Both the position numbers and the translations under genes were made by a program. Below are positions 22,637-35,214 of a DNA stretch of 64,000 nt, piece after piece. Source of the DNA: Solen grandis (taxonomy: Eukaryota > Mollusca > Bivalvia > Adapedonta > Solenidae). How positions within the stretch are numbered: the stretch's first letter is position 1; every line of letters starts with the position of its first letter. The notes under the pieces were generated by a model, which was not told the DNA's origin, did no database searches, and saw only the letters and a list, made by a program, of their open reading frames with translations. The DNA lies in contig CM037783.1 of NCBI GenBank assembly GCA_021229015.1, positions 25,424,052 to 25,488,051 of the forward strand. The letters are read 5' to 3'.

Positions 22637-23092
22637 GTGTTTGACAGAATACAGCTTTGTACAGCATTTGACCCAGTCCTGGTATCCATGACAACACTGT
22701 TTAGACTTAAAGCAACCAGTAAAAAAAACAAAATCAGACTAAAGGAAATTCTAGCAACCAGTAAAAAAAAAAAAATCAGACTAAAGGAAATTCTAAGTCA
22801 TCTTAAGAATTTCACCAATTATAAAGGGTCCAATGTTGAACTGTGGTATGAAAGCTTCTGTCGTATAATGGAATGTGGTACCAGTCCCTTGATGGCTTTG
22901 CATGCATTGAAGACAAGCTTAGCAGCAGTAGCCATTGCATCACTTGTTGGTTCAAGAACTGCTTGGATAACAGATCCACAGGAGATTAATGGAACACCAC
23001 TGGTCATTAATGGCCCATTGTGTGTGGACTTAACAGATTTAAATGTTATTTTCTTTTCACACTGTCTGTGTCAACACCATGAGGGCCATTAA
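22637..23092 (+). CDS. Unrecognised 151-codon open frame
   Basis: The frame starts MFDRIQLCTAFDPVLVSMTT. It carries a 48-bp direct duplication (GCAACCAGTAAAAAAAA..AGACTAAAGGAAATTCT twice, at about 22708 and 22754), then NFTNYKGSNVELWYESFCRI and ALHALKTSLAAVAIASLVGS. The hydrophobic stretch near residue 110 could be a membrane segment. No domain, splice context or promoter is evident; it may be chance or an old transposon fragment. Confidence 0.15.
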   Translation: MFDRIQLCTAFDPVLVSMTTLFRLKATSKKNKIRLKEILATSKKKKIRLKEILSHLKNFTNYKGSNVELWYESFCRIMECGTSPLMALHALKTSLAAVAIASLVGSRTAWITDPQEINGTPLVINGPLCVDLTDLNVIFFSHCLCQHHEGH

Positions 23093-23345
23093 ACATTGTC
23101 AGGAAGACTTTTTATGTCCCATAACTATCAGTAATGGGTGCAATGGGGAGGGGGCTCATTGTCCAGCGTTAGTGGGTTTGTAAGTGATAATACAGCATTT
23201 AATGGGTACAGAGTGGCCCTAAGTCTTGGGTATGGGAGATTTGTGTTTCTTTTCATTATGTTTGATCATAGAAAAGTGGTACAACACATTTTCTGGATGA
23301 GCAAAGGCTAGAGATAGATAAAATATACATAAGCACCTTACAGTA

Positions 23346-23587
23346 TTAACCCTTTCCCTCATAGAGGACACCATGAAAAGACTTATGCGAACAGCATAAA
23401 ACCAGATCAGCCTGTGTGTAACTCGCAGGCTGATCAGGTTTTATGCTGTTCGCTGCTCCTCAGTGGTCTGGAAATGAGGATTTTGTAATTAAATTTGGTA
23501 AGGTTTAACTGTGGTTTTCTGCAGATCAGGCTTTATGTGGTACCTATTGAGGGCGTCAAAATGAGTCTATATGAGGGAAAGGGATAA
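23346..23587 (-). mobile_element. TTAA mini-transposon copy 6 (reverse)
   Basis: Near full length in reverse orientation. The right boundary is mutated from GGGTTAA to GGGATAA, and the hairpin tip reads GTGTGTAACTCGC, breaking perfect pairing. Confidence 0.88.
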
Positions 23588-24840
23588 TATCAGGATCAGA
23601 CCACCGAGCTTGTTGATGGCCTCCAGACTGGACCCTGCGACAACAAATGTATTTTCATGAGATTTCAATTTAAGTATCTATGGTAGATGAAAAAATACTG
23701 CAAATTGTTTTTGTTTTTAATTTCTTTTTATGTTGATTGGGAAATAAGTTTTTAAAGCTTTTTCAAGTCCTTCTTGACAGTTTCTCAGTTAGATCATACA
23801 GTACTTTGTTTATGTCTTGAAATTTGGTATTGTCAACTAATCGTATATATCTAATTCTGTGTAAAGTGTAACAGAGTCACAAAAAAAGGAATTATGTTAT
23901 GTCAAAGAAATGAGACGCCCCTCTTTATATCTTGTCCCAATGCCATTGAAATCAGTGATTGTAAACATAGTGCCAGTGTAGATTACAGGGCACCAATCAC
24001 CTGTCCATTGCATACCTGATTGACTAAGACTGGAGCCACACCTGACTAAGTCAGACAGGCTTCACAATAAAGATAGTGCAGTTTTGGTCTCAGCTCTTTC
24101 ACCTAGCTTGTTTTTATGTCTGATTATAGAAGGAATGCAACATATCCACAGTTGGTTTTGTATTATTTGCAAACAAGCTTGACCCCATTTTTTAAGGCCT
24201 CAAAAAAAGAAATCTTCAGAGGGTGTAGGTAGTTTAGTTTTCTCTTCGATATAGGAAACTGTAAACGGAAGGTGGATTAGATTACATAAGTTTAGAAAAA
24301 AAAATAAGGTCAGGTTGGAAGTATGGTGATATTGTAATGATCCTGGAACATTTTATATGTGAAAAGAACGTGGCAACATCACTGTTTGTTTGCTTAATGG
24401 TGTTCACTTAAACGACTACACAGTATGGCTGCCTGAGAATTTGCGACATCTCTGGAAAGATGGATTGTCTCAAGGTACATAAACACAAATATTTTGCGTA
24501 TTAATGTCTCAATTATGTACTTGTGGGATTTATATATGTTGCGTTTTGTTTTTTTTAACTATTTTTGGTGCATGATGCATGATTCTTGTCATTATGAAAG
24601 ATTTTTTTTGCAGGACAAACTGTTTATGAAAAGTTTTGAATATGTGGATGCCATATGAAGGATAAAATGAGATTGCATCTTGAATGTCATGAATAAAGTT
24701 GAATGATAAATAAAATGCTCGATATATCTTTGTTAGATACTATCATAGTAAAGGGAAAGCTTTTCATTATTTTAGTATCCTATTAATTATATTTTATGAC
24801 GACGTCCCAGTGATAAAAAATATCCACAAGGAAATTAGGT

Positions 24841-24965
24841 TTAACCACTGAGGAGCAGTGAACAGCATAAAACCTGATCAGCCTGCGAGTTACTCGCAGG
24901 CTGATCTGGTTTTATGCTGTTCACATAGGTCTTTTCATGGTGTCCTCTATGAGGGAAAGGGTTAA
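24841..24965 (+). mobile_element. TTAA mini-transposon copy 7 (left half deleted)
   Basis: Starts TTAACCACTGAGGAGCAG: the left TTAACC is joined directly to the base of the palindrome, removing about 117 bp of unique arm. The hairpin and right end are intact, with TTAA at 24962-24965. Confidence 0.82.
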
Positions 24966-26160
24966 TCATTCATATTTCATGGGTGTCCAGACAAAGTTGC
25001 ACTTTTACATCATTAGAAAGCATGTAGTTTTAATACAATCAAATGTTAAACTCAGATTATGAACATATCTTTATTTTGTTAAATATATCTCAACCGAGTA
25101 CCAGTTGCTGTTCTGTACTTTTATGCTGGAGACCCAAGTGTTTGTAATTAAATTAACTGGCATTATTTGGATTATCAGTGAGAGATTGTGAAAAGCAGTT
25201 ATTGTCATGGCTGATCTTGAACGTTGACCATGCTATCATGGGTCTTTACTGTATCAAGTTCAGTGAAAAATAAATCCTTGGTTTTACTGAATTTCATGTG
25301 TATATCAAGTTTTTGACACCTTCCATAATTATATTTATTTTGAGGTTTGAGGTGAAACAGCGTTCATATTGTAAAGATGAAGGAAATGATAAATCAGATG
25401 GGTGGTTTAACCTGAAATAAGTGGGCCAGTATGATATATATAAAGTGTATTGTGTACTAGGAGATGGTGACATGAGGTAATGGTTAAGAGAGCAATAATT
25501 GGTGTGAACTGATGAGAAACTGCTGGTATATGGGATAGAGATGTCAGTTTACCATATATGTTGAGGAAATGCACAGTGATAATCCTGTATATTTGAGTTC
25601 AGACTTTTAAACTGTGTCATATTGCACCATGTTGTAACTATGACAACAATAAAGAGATGAAACACAGATATCATGGTTCGGTCTGAGATATTTTAAATTT
25701 GCATTTTACTTGTATTTAAAAACTTAAAGTTCTCAAGTTCTAAGTCATTATGTTAATGAAATATATTTATGATAAGGATTTGAAAAAAATCTACATTTTG
25801 CATCTTTGTCTGAGAACCTAAACTAAAGACTTATTGAGAATGCTTAAATCTAATTCATTCAGTGTTGAACCATAAAGATACTTGATCCGCCTGGATGTAT
25901 ATTGAAATTTGCCATCTCCAGTTTTAAGATTATTACCCGGACTGGTATACAAGCATTATCCCCCCAGGTGCTGTCTGGTTCTTCTGACAGGTAACAAGCA
26001 GTAAACCAGTCTCCAGGCCTGGTCAGGTTGTCATGTCAACCAGTAAACTTGTCACTTCAAACAGTTGCCTCCTTGTAAACAAGGGAGATAAATCATACAG
26101 TCGCAGTGATAGCTAAATCATGGTAGAGTTATCTACCTTATAATATTTCTGAAAGAAAAT
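24966..26160. other. Non-coding stretch
   Basis: AT-rich sequence up to the truncated LINE end. No coding signal recognised. Confidence 0.5.
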
Positions 26161-26588
26161 CATGTTGATAGATACATACGACGCTCCCATGCCAAGCTAG
26201 TTATGGTCTATAGGATTGTTCATGGCCTCATTGACATCCCTCTAGAAACCTTCCTTCACCCATCAGCCATAAATACCCGCGGGCACGGCACCCGCTACCT
26301 CTTACCCTTTTGTCGTACAGACGCCTATCTGCACTCTTTCTTTCCCTCTGCTATCAGACTGTGGAACCAGCTTCCCATGCAAATTATCTCTGTCGATAGC
26401 GTAGAGGCTTTCAAGAGAGGCCTGGTGACGCTGGGGTAAACTGAGAATTTGCCTGTTTTAACTGTTTTTACTCTGCACTGTACATACATGCGCGCCGTAC
26501 ACACATCTTTGTACATACACTCATGTACGACAATACCCCAGAGTGGGTTATGTACATCAAGGAAGAAGAAGAAGAAGAAGAAGAAGAA
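26161..26588 (+). mobile_element. 3' end of a non-LTR retrotransposon (LINE), 5'-truncated
   Basis: The frame to 26439 encodes RRSHAKLVMVYRIVHGLIDI, then RGHGTRYLLPFCRTDAYLHS and FFPSAIRLWNQLP. This is the conserved C-terminal tail of many LINE polyproteins (the RTxxYxxSFFP..xRxWNxLP signature). About 90 bases of 3' UTR follow the stop with ATACCCCAGAGTGGGTTATG, ending in a (GAA)n tail at 26560-26588. Nothing upstream of about 26161 continues the reverse transcriptase, as expected for 5' truncation on insertion. Confidence 0.78.
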
Positions 26589-27330
26589 GTTGATAGGTAT
26601 ATAGACACAAGAAATGCTCCAAGAAGAATGATCCCCTTTAATTCTTGACACATCTTCAGCATGTATGCAAATTACCAATAAGTCCATGTCTTGATTCTAC
26701 AGATGTGATATGGGATCCAATATTGGACTAGATGGTTTAATTTCTTGATATAATGAGACCCACATCCTCTTATGATGAAAGAGAAAACAATCATCTAGCA
26801 GTATTTGTCAATTGATATTTTAAAGGGAAATTTTAATCTGTTTTTGACGAAAATAATTCAAAATAATAAATTTATGCAGTGATGACTACCTTTCAGGTGA
26901 GAGACCAGGTCACTGCATTGCATCATGCATGTAGGCATTTTGTCCTGATTACATCATTGATTACTGCTTCCAAATCAACGGTGTGCTGCTGTTCAATTAT
27001 TTACTGTTTGAATCTTATGGATGTTCAACTCTCTTCATTTGCGGTGTTGACAGTGTGTGCTGCATGGGCCAATATCATGGTTTAATGGTGTATGAAGCAC
27101 AGCATGATCTGATGCTATGGTTAAATGGTTAATACAGCATGGTCTGTGTCATTGCCATGGTTTAAAGACATTTAATGTACAGTATAATTGATACACTGTA
27201 CAAAAGGGGTTAGGGGCATGATTTAATTGCTGGAGTTGATAATATAGTGTAATGGCCAGTCTGTGTCATGGTTTGGTAGCTAGTATTGATGGTTTAATAG
27301 TCAGAGGTAATTCCAGGGTTGATTCCATGG

Positions 27331-27572
27331 TTAACCCTTTCCCTCATATAGACTCATTTTGACGCACTCAATAGGTACCACATAAAGCCTGATCAGCAGA
27401 AAACCACAGTTAAACCTTACCAAATTTAATTACAAAATCCTCATTTCCAGACCACTGAGGAGCAGCGAAGAGCATAAAACCTGATCAGCCTGCGAGTTAC
27501 TCGCAGGCTGATCTGGTTTTATGCTGTTTGCCTAGGTCTTTTCATGGTGTCCTCTATGAGGGATAGGGTTAA
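27331..27572 (+). mobile_element. TTAA mini-transposon copy 8 (full length)
   Basis: Full-length forward copy with an intact palindrome; the right end has ATGAGGGATAGGG in place of the usual end. Confidence 0.9.
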
Positions 27573-28983
27573 ATAATTGGAGTAACAGTAGTGGACTGGT
27601 TAAATAGCATGAATATGAGTGCCATGGTTTAATTGTTTAAATTAATTGGATTATTTAAAGTCTTCTGCAATACAAGTTGATATTATGTTGTACCACTCAC
27701 ACCCATACAAAACTATTCTCCACCTTGGTTGATTGATTGATTTAATAAATATATAGAGGATAGTTGTTTGTTTTGGTGTAAGATTGATTAATAATTTCAC
27801 TGAGTGAACATAAAAAGTGATATGATGCATCTTTTTATGTTCATGAATGAAATTATACATCGATCTTTCACCAAAACAAATGATTTTTCTTTTTATTTAA
27901 TGCTTTAAAGGCCAGAAATTATTATTATTATTCACAAAAGACATCAAAATTGGCAGGATTACCTCGGGTGCGTGACATTATTTATGATGTCATTTCTTGT
28001 GTAAAACCCAGCACAATTGACGCTCCGATCAGTTTATAACAAAGGGTCGGGTTCATGATAATTTCATGGTTTTCATGATAATTTCTCTGTTCAAAACAGT
28101 GAAATTAACAGGATATAGTCCACTGTTTTTTCTAGGTAATCCATCGAAAAACATTAAATAAATTATTTTATTGCATTAAATATGAATTTATAACTGTCTT
28201 CTGAATAAATAATGAGCTAAAAATTGCTGGTGTCTTTAAAGTCCTGTCCCGTTTCAATCGCCACCCCTTTACCCCCCACTAAAACTACAGCAAATTACAT
28301 AAGCAGGAAGTAATGTATGGATTGTTTCCCTGTATAGGACATGGGGACTTATGTGATAAACAATTAAGACTTACATGGAATAGTGCATTATCTGACTTGA
28401 TTTTTTTCTTGGTTGTTGTACATACCTTCCAGGAAATAAAATGTGATCTTACTTTCAAGAAGGATATAATTTTGATAAAAACAAGGCATTATATTCTTAA
28501 GTGACAGCATTATGTTCATGGTGTGGGGGTTTTGTTGAGATGATATTCAATTGAGAGATGATCATCGTGATACATGTTAGGAGACAGAGGATATACAGAG
28601 GATCTGTATTGTATGTTGTGTGTGATTTATACTCATTCCTGAGGAGTTGTTATTACTGGTCATAAATGTGTTCTTTGTGGTCTGTAAGGGCCTGTAAGGT
28701 GTGAAGGCAGTGCTTAAATACAGTATCTGATGGTCTGTTTGCTTGTATTGATTCTGTTGGTAAATATTGTGGTTTATTGATCTATAATAAATTGGGATTT
28801 TTTTTTTATTTAGTGTTGAAAAGTATATGATGTTTACATACATTTTCCATTGATTTTTCTGTGATATGTACCGGTAGAACTTTTGAGGAAATTAACACCA
28901 CAGATGAATTGAATATCTTAGTTCTTATTGTAAATGTTTAAACATATCATATTTAAACTTTTAAGGTCTGAGGTTTACTTTAG

Positions 28984-29154
28984 AAAACATGAGTTTCAAT
29001 CAAGTTTGGTTGACATAGACCTCAGATTCCCTAGCTTCACTCCCAACCACTCCCAAGTTCAAACCCTCTCAAAGCAACATGTTAAGGCTGGTGTATTACT
29101 TGCTCCTATGGTGTCTTCAGTAATGCCTCCTAATAGGAAGGAACAGGTCAACTT
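28984..29154 (+). CDS. Candidate upstream cobl exon
   Basis: An open stretch lies between GTTTACTTTAG and the donor AACTT/GTGAGT. It encodes HVKAGVLLAPMVSSVMPPNR followed by KEQVNL. The end resembles the segment before the first ubiquitin-like half in COBLL1 (…KEN…DKDVELSVVLPG), where 'VNL' would precede a VVLPG-type strand. It ends in phase 2, so it cannot splice directly to 34992 without a stop; an intervening exon, which I did not find, is required. Treat as tentative. Confidence 0.28.
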
Positions 29155-30247
29155 GTGAGTAATGGTGATATTTTTATATGTAAAATTGAACTCACTCCAA
29201 GTAATATGAGTATATATGGATGACTCTTTGATGACTCCTCTATTTACTCAGGGAAGATCAGTCTTCTATCTGATAGTGATCATGTAATCTGGGTACTACA
29301 GGTGCTGACAGCTCTATGACATAGCAGTTGAGATACCCCCATATACCTGACTGATCAGTGTCATTATACGCTTGATTGGATCTGATTCTGACAAACCCTT
29401 AGTTGTGGTGGCAGCATGGCTGTGCTGCTTGGTAGGATATTGGCACCATTAGACAGCTCACCAAGGCACACAGTGTTGTGACGCAGGACAATTGATAGAT
29501 TATTTATAGCACCATGTATTGTAGATTGTTTGGATTATGGATTGACAGTGTTATTATAATACTCTGGTGATATGGACGTTTTCTTACAGACATACCCATT
29601 CATGGATATCTGTAATCTTTATGTTGACCTGGTATCAGATATCGTGTTTCCCCTTAATCTTAACAATGTACTAACAGAAATACTTTTTTAAATGGGACAC
29701 ATTCGTAGAGTTTTTTTTACTTTGAAGTCTCTTCTGGATTTAAAATGAACATGAGTTTCAAGAACACTTAACAGTGTAGATAAAGATAAAATACAAAGGT
29801 AGGAAAAGGAGATCCTATAGACGGCCATGCAGACCTGCATTGTATGTAGGTAAACAGACAGGTGTTCAGTGAAAGTTGCCCTGTTACTGATAAGTTGCCA
29901 CTACATACTTGGGAAATGTGGATTTTGTGAGAGAGACTCAAAAGGCATGGTGGGGTTAACCTTGAGAATGAACGACGACATATGGAGGAATATAGTGTGT
30001 TCTACACAGGAATCTATTTTTTTCATATCAATAGATTTTTGATTCTGACTGACTGTTGAAGTTACGAGAATGGATTGTTGCAGAGCTTTGGTAAGAGCCA
30101 TTGTCCTTGCTTTATCTTTCACAGTATACTGGATTTAAATATACATGTTTATCTTTTTTTATTTTTTGGCTCTTTTTTTTCTTCAGAATTTAGCCTGTCA
30201 GTTTGTTTATTTTCACTTTTCATTCTACTGTAAAACATTCATTCAAC

Positions 30248-30440
30248 TTAACCCTTTCCCTCATAAAGGACACCATGAAAAGACCTATGCGTTTTATGCT
30301 GTTCGCTGCTCCTCAGTGGTCTGGAAATGAGGATTTTGTAATTAAATTTGGTAAGGTTTTACTGTGGTTTTCTGCAGATCAGGCTTTATGTGATACCTAT
30401 TGAGTGCGTCAAAATGAGTCTATATGAGGGAAAGGGTTAA
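30248..30440 (-). mobile_element. TTAA mini-transposon copy 9 (reverse, left hairpin arm lost)
   Basis: Reverse copy. ACCTATGCG is joined to TTTTATGCTGTTCGC, so one whole arm of the palindrome is gone while both TTAA ends remain. Confidence 0.88.
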
Positions 30441-30599
30441 TATCTGTAGTGTAAGATAGTAGTGTCTCAGAACTCTTACTGCCTTAAGTAGGCAAAAATA
30501 CAGATATATAAGTACAGATATATAAGTACAGATATATAAGTACAAAATAAAAAACAGGTTGTGTTGTTGATGATAAGTTTTTTCCATTGTTTTAGTGTG

Positions 30600-30800
30600 G
30601 ACAGGTCCTGAAGGCCGAGTGGTATAAGTGTCAGCCCAGTAACTGCAGCGCCATGGGTTTATTTCCTGGTCACAATACACCAGCATTGTTAAAGATTGTT
30701 CTTGCATATTCAGACACTTACTTGGCACTCTGTGACACTCTCTTACACATCGGCTTACATTACATTCACCTCTGTGGTGGACTCAGAAAGTAGTTCCAAA
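30600..30800 (+). mobile_element. SINE-type repeat with tRNA-like head
   Basis: AAGGCCGAGTGGTATAAGTG resembles an A-box and TTTATTTCCTGGTCACAA a decayed B-box; further on come TACTTGGCACTCTGTGAC and GGACTCAGAAAGTAGTTCC. Probably the same family as 20400-20672. Confidence 0.45.
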
Positions 30801-31398
30801 TAAATGACGTCATCCAGACCGTTGTTCAAATATTTAATTTGAAGAAGACCAGATAGGCTCCTTAAACTGTGAAATATATATTAATAGCACCATTGATCCT
30901 GATTGAAATGGTCATTAAAATGACAAATTATGAAAATAAAAAGCTGGCTTTAGATTACGATATACGGCTGAATCTGTGAATATTTACATTTGCAGACGAG
31001 CGTTTGCGGATTGTCCTCATTGGCAAAATAAGGCAGAAAATAGTTCCGATAATAACATCTGAAATTAATATTTTACACATGTTTTATGATGATTCAAAAA
31101 GTATTTATTCAATGTTTCTATACTTTTGATTAAAACTTGTGATTTCATTTAATTGGAAATGAAAAAAGCGGCTGTCAAAGTTCCATATATAGCAGTGATC
31201 TGGGTGGAGGATGGGGGTCACAAAGAGGCAGGCAAGAGTCAACTATTTTTAATTGTTTAGAAAGTGTCCTTGACCTTTGGTTAGAGTATGGTATAAGTAT
31301 ACCTATATCTCCTATACTTACATGTGTACACTTTTATATCCTTGGTGGATAAAAAAAAGTGTACATGGAAACCTGATGTTTGCTTTAATTTCCTTGTT

Positions 31399-31740
31399 AG
31401 CTCACCTGAGCACAAAGTGCTCAAGGTGAGCTTTTGTGATCGCCCTGCGTCCGTTGTCTGTCATAAACAATTTACTTTAAACAACCGCTGGGCAGAATTC
31501 GATTAAACTTGGCAGGGATGTTCCTTGGGTGAAACTTCACAAAAGTTGGTAAAATAAACTTGATCCATGTGGAACTCTGGTTACTATGGCAATGGAAAGC
31601 AAAAAATTATGAAAACTTTAAAAATCATCTCCTTCAAAACTATTGGCCAGATTTCAAAATGTTTTAATACAGACTGATTTTCCTTAGGTAACCCTATACT
31701 CAGTTGAGCGATCCAGGGCCATCATGGCCCTCTGGTTTAA
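31399..31740 (+). mobile_element. Short derivative of the hairpin repeat element
   Basis: Same start (GCTCACCTGAGCACAAAGTG, hairpin closes at GGTGAGC) and same end (GTTGAGCGATCCAGGGCCAT, CATGGCCCTC) as 43059-44363, but only about 340 bp, with the internal ~180-bp repeats removed. Confidence 0.7.
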
Positions 31741-32224
31741 TGAGCTGTAATGTTTGTTAGCATGAGTTTGATCAGCAAATGGGAGTGTTTATTATTCAAA
31801 GAAATGTGGGAGGAAATTAGTAGATAATGCAATTAAAATTTGTTGTACGTGCATCTCAGGAAATTTCAAATCTGTTCCCATCCAGTATCTCTCTTCCTGG
31901 TGCATGGTATGAATTATTTATTTACTCAGTCACCGGAAGATAATTGTGAGCCCATTGAGAATAAAGGGTACAATCATTTTGACATGAAGTCTTCTTCTTT
32001 CTCAATCATTTACCATAAGATTGATTGGTTTAATCCTTGTAAGACCAGCACTGCAAGGCTAGACATGACTGAAATCAAATCTCAAAGTGGTTCTGATTAG
32101 TAGTGAACAATTCAAAACCTGATCATATAAACTGTAAGCTGATATACTGAAACACTGCAATAATCTGAGATCCACAGTGTAGTCCTCATGGGGACTGGGG
32201 AAACTCCTCAAATTGGGCAACATA

Positions 32225-32530
32225 CTTGATATGGCAATGTGCTTCATTAGAAGGTAATTTGCTCAATAAGACAAGGTGCTTGATTAAGAAAAGTGTTTGA
32301 AAGGCAAGGTGCTTCATAAGGTAATTTACTCAATAAGACAAGGTGCTAGATTAAGAAAAGTGTTTGAAAGGCAAGGTGCTTCATAAGGTAATTTACTTAA
32401 TAAGACAAAGTGCTTGATTAAGCAAGGTGCTTGAAAGGCAAGGTGCTTCATAAGGTAATTTGCAAAGTGCTTTATCAGGTAATTTACTTGGTAAGGGAAG
32501 GTGCTTTATATGGCAAGGTACTTGAATTTA
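32225..32530. repeat. Tandem repeat of about 69 bp
   Basis: Units contain AAGGTGCTTCATAAGGTAAT, TTACTCAATAAGACAAGGTG and GATTAAGAAAAGTGTTTGAA. About four units, the last ones degenerate. Confidence 0.8.
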
Positions 32531-34991
32531 CTGAGCAGTACGGGTCAAATATAACACTGCTGAAACCGGAATATGACACTATATAGGACCACGTTTTCAT
32601 TATTTGACAACAGAAGTTTGTGGTAGGTTAGTGATTAAACCAGGATGCAACAGCTATATTTGACAATATCAGGAAATCCATTGTTTCTTATAATTTAAAG
32701 TTTTGTAAATTACTATTTATTTATTTATTTATTTAATTAAACATGGCTATTCATAAGGAAAATGGTTAATAACACTAATGTTGTTTTTTTCCCATGTGTA
32801 TGATGGCTATGGAGTGTTGGTTTGCTTAGTTTTCAACGTGGAACGTCATTTTGAACCATAATAATTTTTTTGATATAAAGAGATGAAACATTAATGATTA
32901 ATGTACAACTTTGTTTCTTGAACTGCTTTAAATCCAAACAAACATGTTTTTTCCATGTAACAAATCATTGAGGTTGTGCAGGTGGACTTCTGATGTTTGA
33001 TACAATTGTTTCTAGTATCTGCTGGAGGCCTGGATTTTGTTTTAGAGAGCCACATGTGGTCCCAAGAGTCCAGGCTTGTTTCACCTAGATATACAGATCT
33101 TGATCACATTGTGAATATATGCCCTCTGTTGTTATTGCATCCTATTTTCAACCCTTTGCATTCAGAAACACCATTTTGCCCTGTGTAAGAAAAATTAAAT
33201 CAAACAGAATGAAAGTCTCATTTTGAACAACTGAATACTGCTTAGAACAGACAGATGAAACCTGGTGAGTTTGTGACTTACTTGCAGGCTGACCCAATAC
33301 ATAGCTAAGGGGGAACTCTCTCTCCACAAGAAAGGACAATTATTTAAAGGACAATTATGTTGCTCAACAGCAGTACCTGCAGTTTGACATGCATGCTGGT
33401 TGTATCAAGTGTGAGTTTCAAGTGTCATGTATGATTAACTCCCTGCCTGTCACTGTTTATTAATTAATAGTGTCAATAATTAATTAACAGTATTGCAGGT
33501 CACATGTTGGCTCCCTGCAATAAATATTCATACAGTATTTCCCTTGTGTATTTGGAGGGCAGGGTACAAGCCATAGGGATTGAGTGACATTCCGTATGTT
33601 GACATTTAATAAACCCTATAAACCCTGCAGTTATTTATGGTAGAATTTTACATATAGACAGATAAACAAATTCTGTTAAGTCTGAAAAAGAGAGTCCATT
33701 CAGTTCTGATACATGATTCTTTATTCCCCCTTGTGTTTATTTATGCAGTGATTGGTACTATCACAATCCAGTCCTTTTTAGATGACTGTTTTTGCCATAT
33801 ATATATTTTTTGTAGGTAAATTTTATAAAAAGAATTTAATAGGAAACAAGATGGAAGGAGGAAAAATAAGAGAGAAAATGAACAAGTGAAAGAGAGGAAG
33901 ATGGAAGACAGACAGATAAGATTGTGTTGTGATGTGGATAAGGAAGGAAGATGAATGAGACAAAAGAAGAAATCAGCTAATGGGTTTGAGAGTGAAATTA
34001 CAGCAATTCCATCAGTTGCCTTAATAGTTAGTAATCCTGAGTAGGTCAGGGTAAGAGTGTGGGCATCCAATATTACGGTTATCTGTTGAGCACATGATGA
34101 TGCTGACTGATGACCAATGTTAAATGTGATGAGATGGATCTGACATTGACAACTCTATCCCCCACGGCAGCACTAGCATAATTATGCATCCTCAAAATAC
34201 GCCATATAATATGCATTAAAGTAGAAATAGAGATGTGCCTGGTTTTTTGTTTCTATTTTTGGCCATAAAATGAATTTCTTTATAGTACATGTTTCCAGAA
34301 ATACTTCACTTTTTAATTACACAAATCTGAATTATTTATCTGGATTCGACGAGTGGGTGTTTTATACCGACAATCATGTGTCAGAGAGATATGAAATTAT
34401 TGTCATTTATTTTGATATTTTGCAAGTCTTAATTGTTTTGTTTAATTGCTAACCTGGAATACATATTTTTGCAAGCTTTGAAGTTGGCAAATAGATATCA
34501 AAACAGTACACACAGTTTGTCACATGGTCACATGTTTCAGATTTGCATTTTATTCTTACATCATCAGCACCTGATACCCACGGCTGCCCATTACATTTGT
34601 CAGCTACGGGGTACTTGGCTAACACTTTATCGTTATAAGGATATTCGTAAGGGATATGTTGATCAGTCAAAATGCTACTTATATATATGATTACTCTTCA
34701 TTTGGAGATCTAAAATCTGTAAGTTGATAAAGGTATTTCTAAGTACGAGAGTTTCTATGGGTCCAAAAGTTCCCACTACCTTGTGGGGCTGCGAAAAGTG
34801 GTATGGCTTTTCAAATAATTGATAACGAGCAATTGCTAACTAATAATTCCAAGGGCGATGTATGGAGTAACGGAATGATCTCTCGTGGGTTTCTGATGCT
34901 GTTATATCATATACTTCATGAGTGACTCTGCTAGATGGGTAATCAATTGTTTTGGAAAATGTCTTACCTCTCGTATTTTTCAACATTACAG

Positions 34992-35214
34992 ATGACATAC
35001 CGCTTCACGGTGAACCTACCTCACAAACAGAAGAAGGTGTTGCGGATAAGTCCAAAGCTGACGCTAGGGGAGATCCGACAGATGCTCTGCCAGGACAAGA
35101 AGTTTGATCCGGACAAGTATGTGTTCATGTTGCCGGGGAGTCAGGCTCACTCTCTGGATGATAACACATCAGTCGGAGACCTCAAGACCAGCGAGATTGA
35201 CTTTGTGTCTGCAG
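34992..35214 (+). CDS. cobl: cobl exon: cordon-bleu ubiquitin-like domain
   Basis: The exon encodes MTYRFTVNLPHKQKKVLRIS and continues with LGEIRQMLC and DPDKYVFMLPGSQ. This matches the second half of the COBL N-terminal region, where vertebrates have 'VRVVINFKKTQK..VRVSP'. The acceptor is ...ACATTACAG and the donor is TCTGCAG/GTAAAT, leaving phase 1. The open frame extends upstream through the intron to 34935, but residues 34935-34991 look intronic. The ATG lies at the first base of the exon, so it is either an internal Met after a phase-0 intron or an alternative start. Confidence 0.88.

Larger units (their letters stand above)
29155..34991. other. Presumed 5' intron(s) of cobl
   Basis: Contains mini-transposon copy 9, a SINE at 30600, a short hairpin repeat at 31399 and a 69-bp tandem repeat. 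I searched by eye for an exon for the first ubiquitin-like half (VVLPG... / MMDLL...) and did not find it. Confidence 0.4.

Noticed and set aside
33741..34070. 109-codon minus frame with Ser/Leu/Phe-rich text
   Set aside because: Opposite a purine-rich GAAAGAG-type stretch; low complexity explains the open frame.
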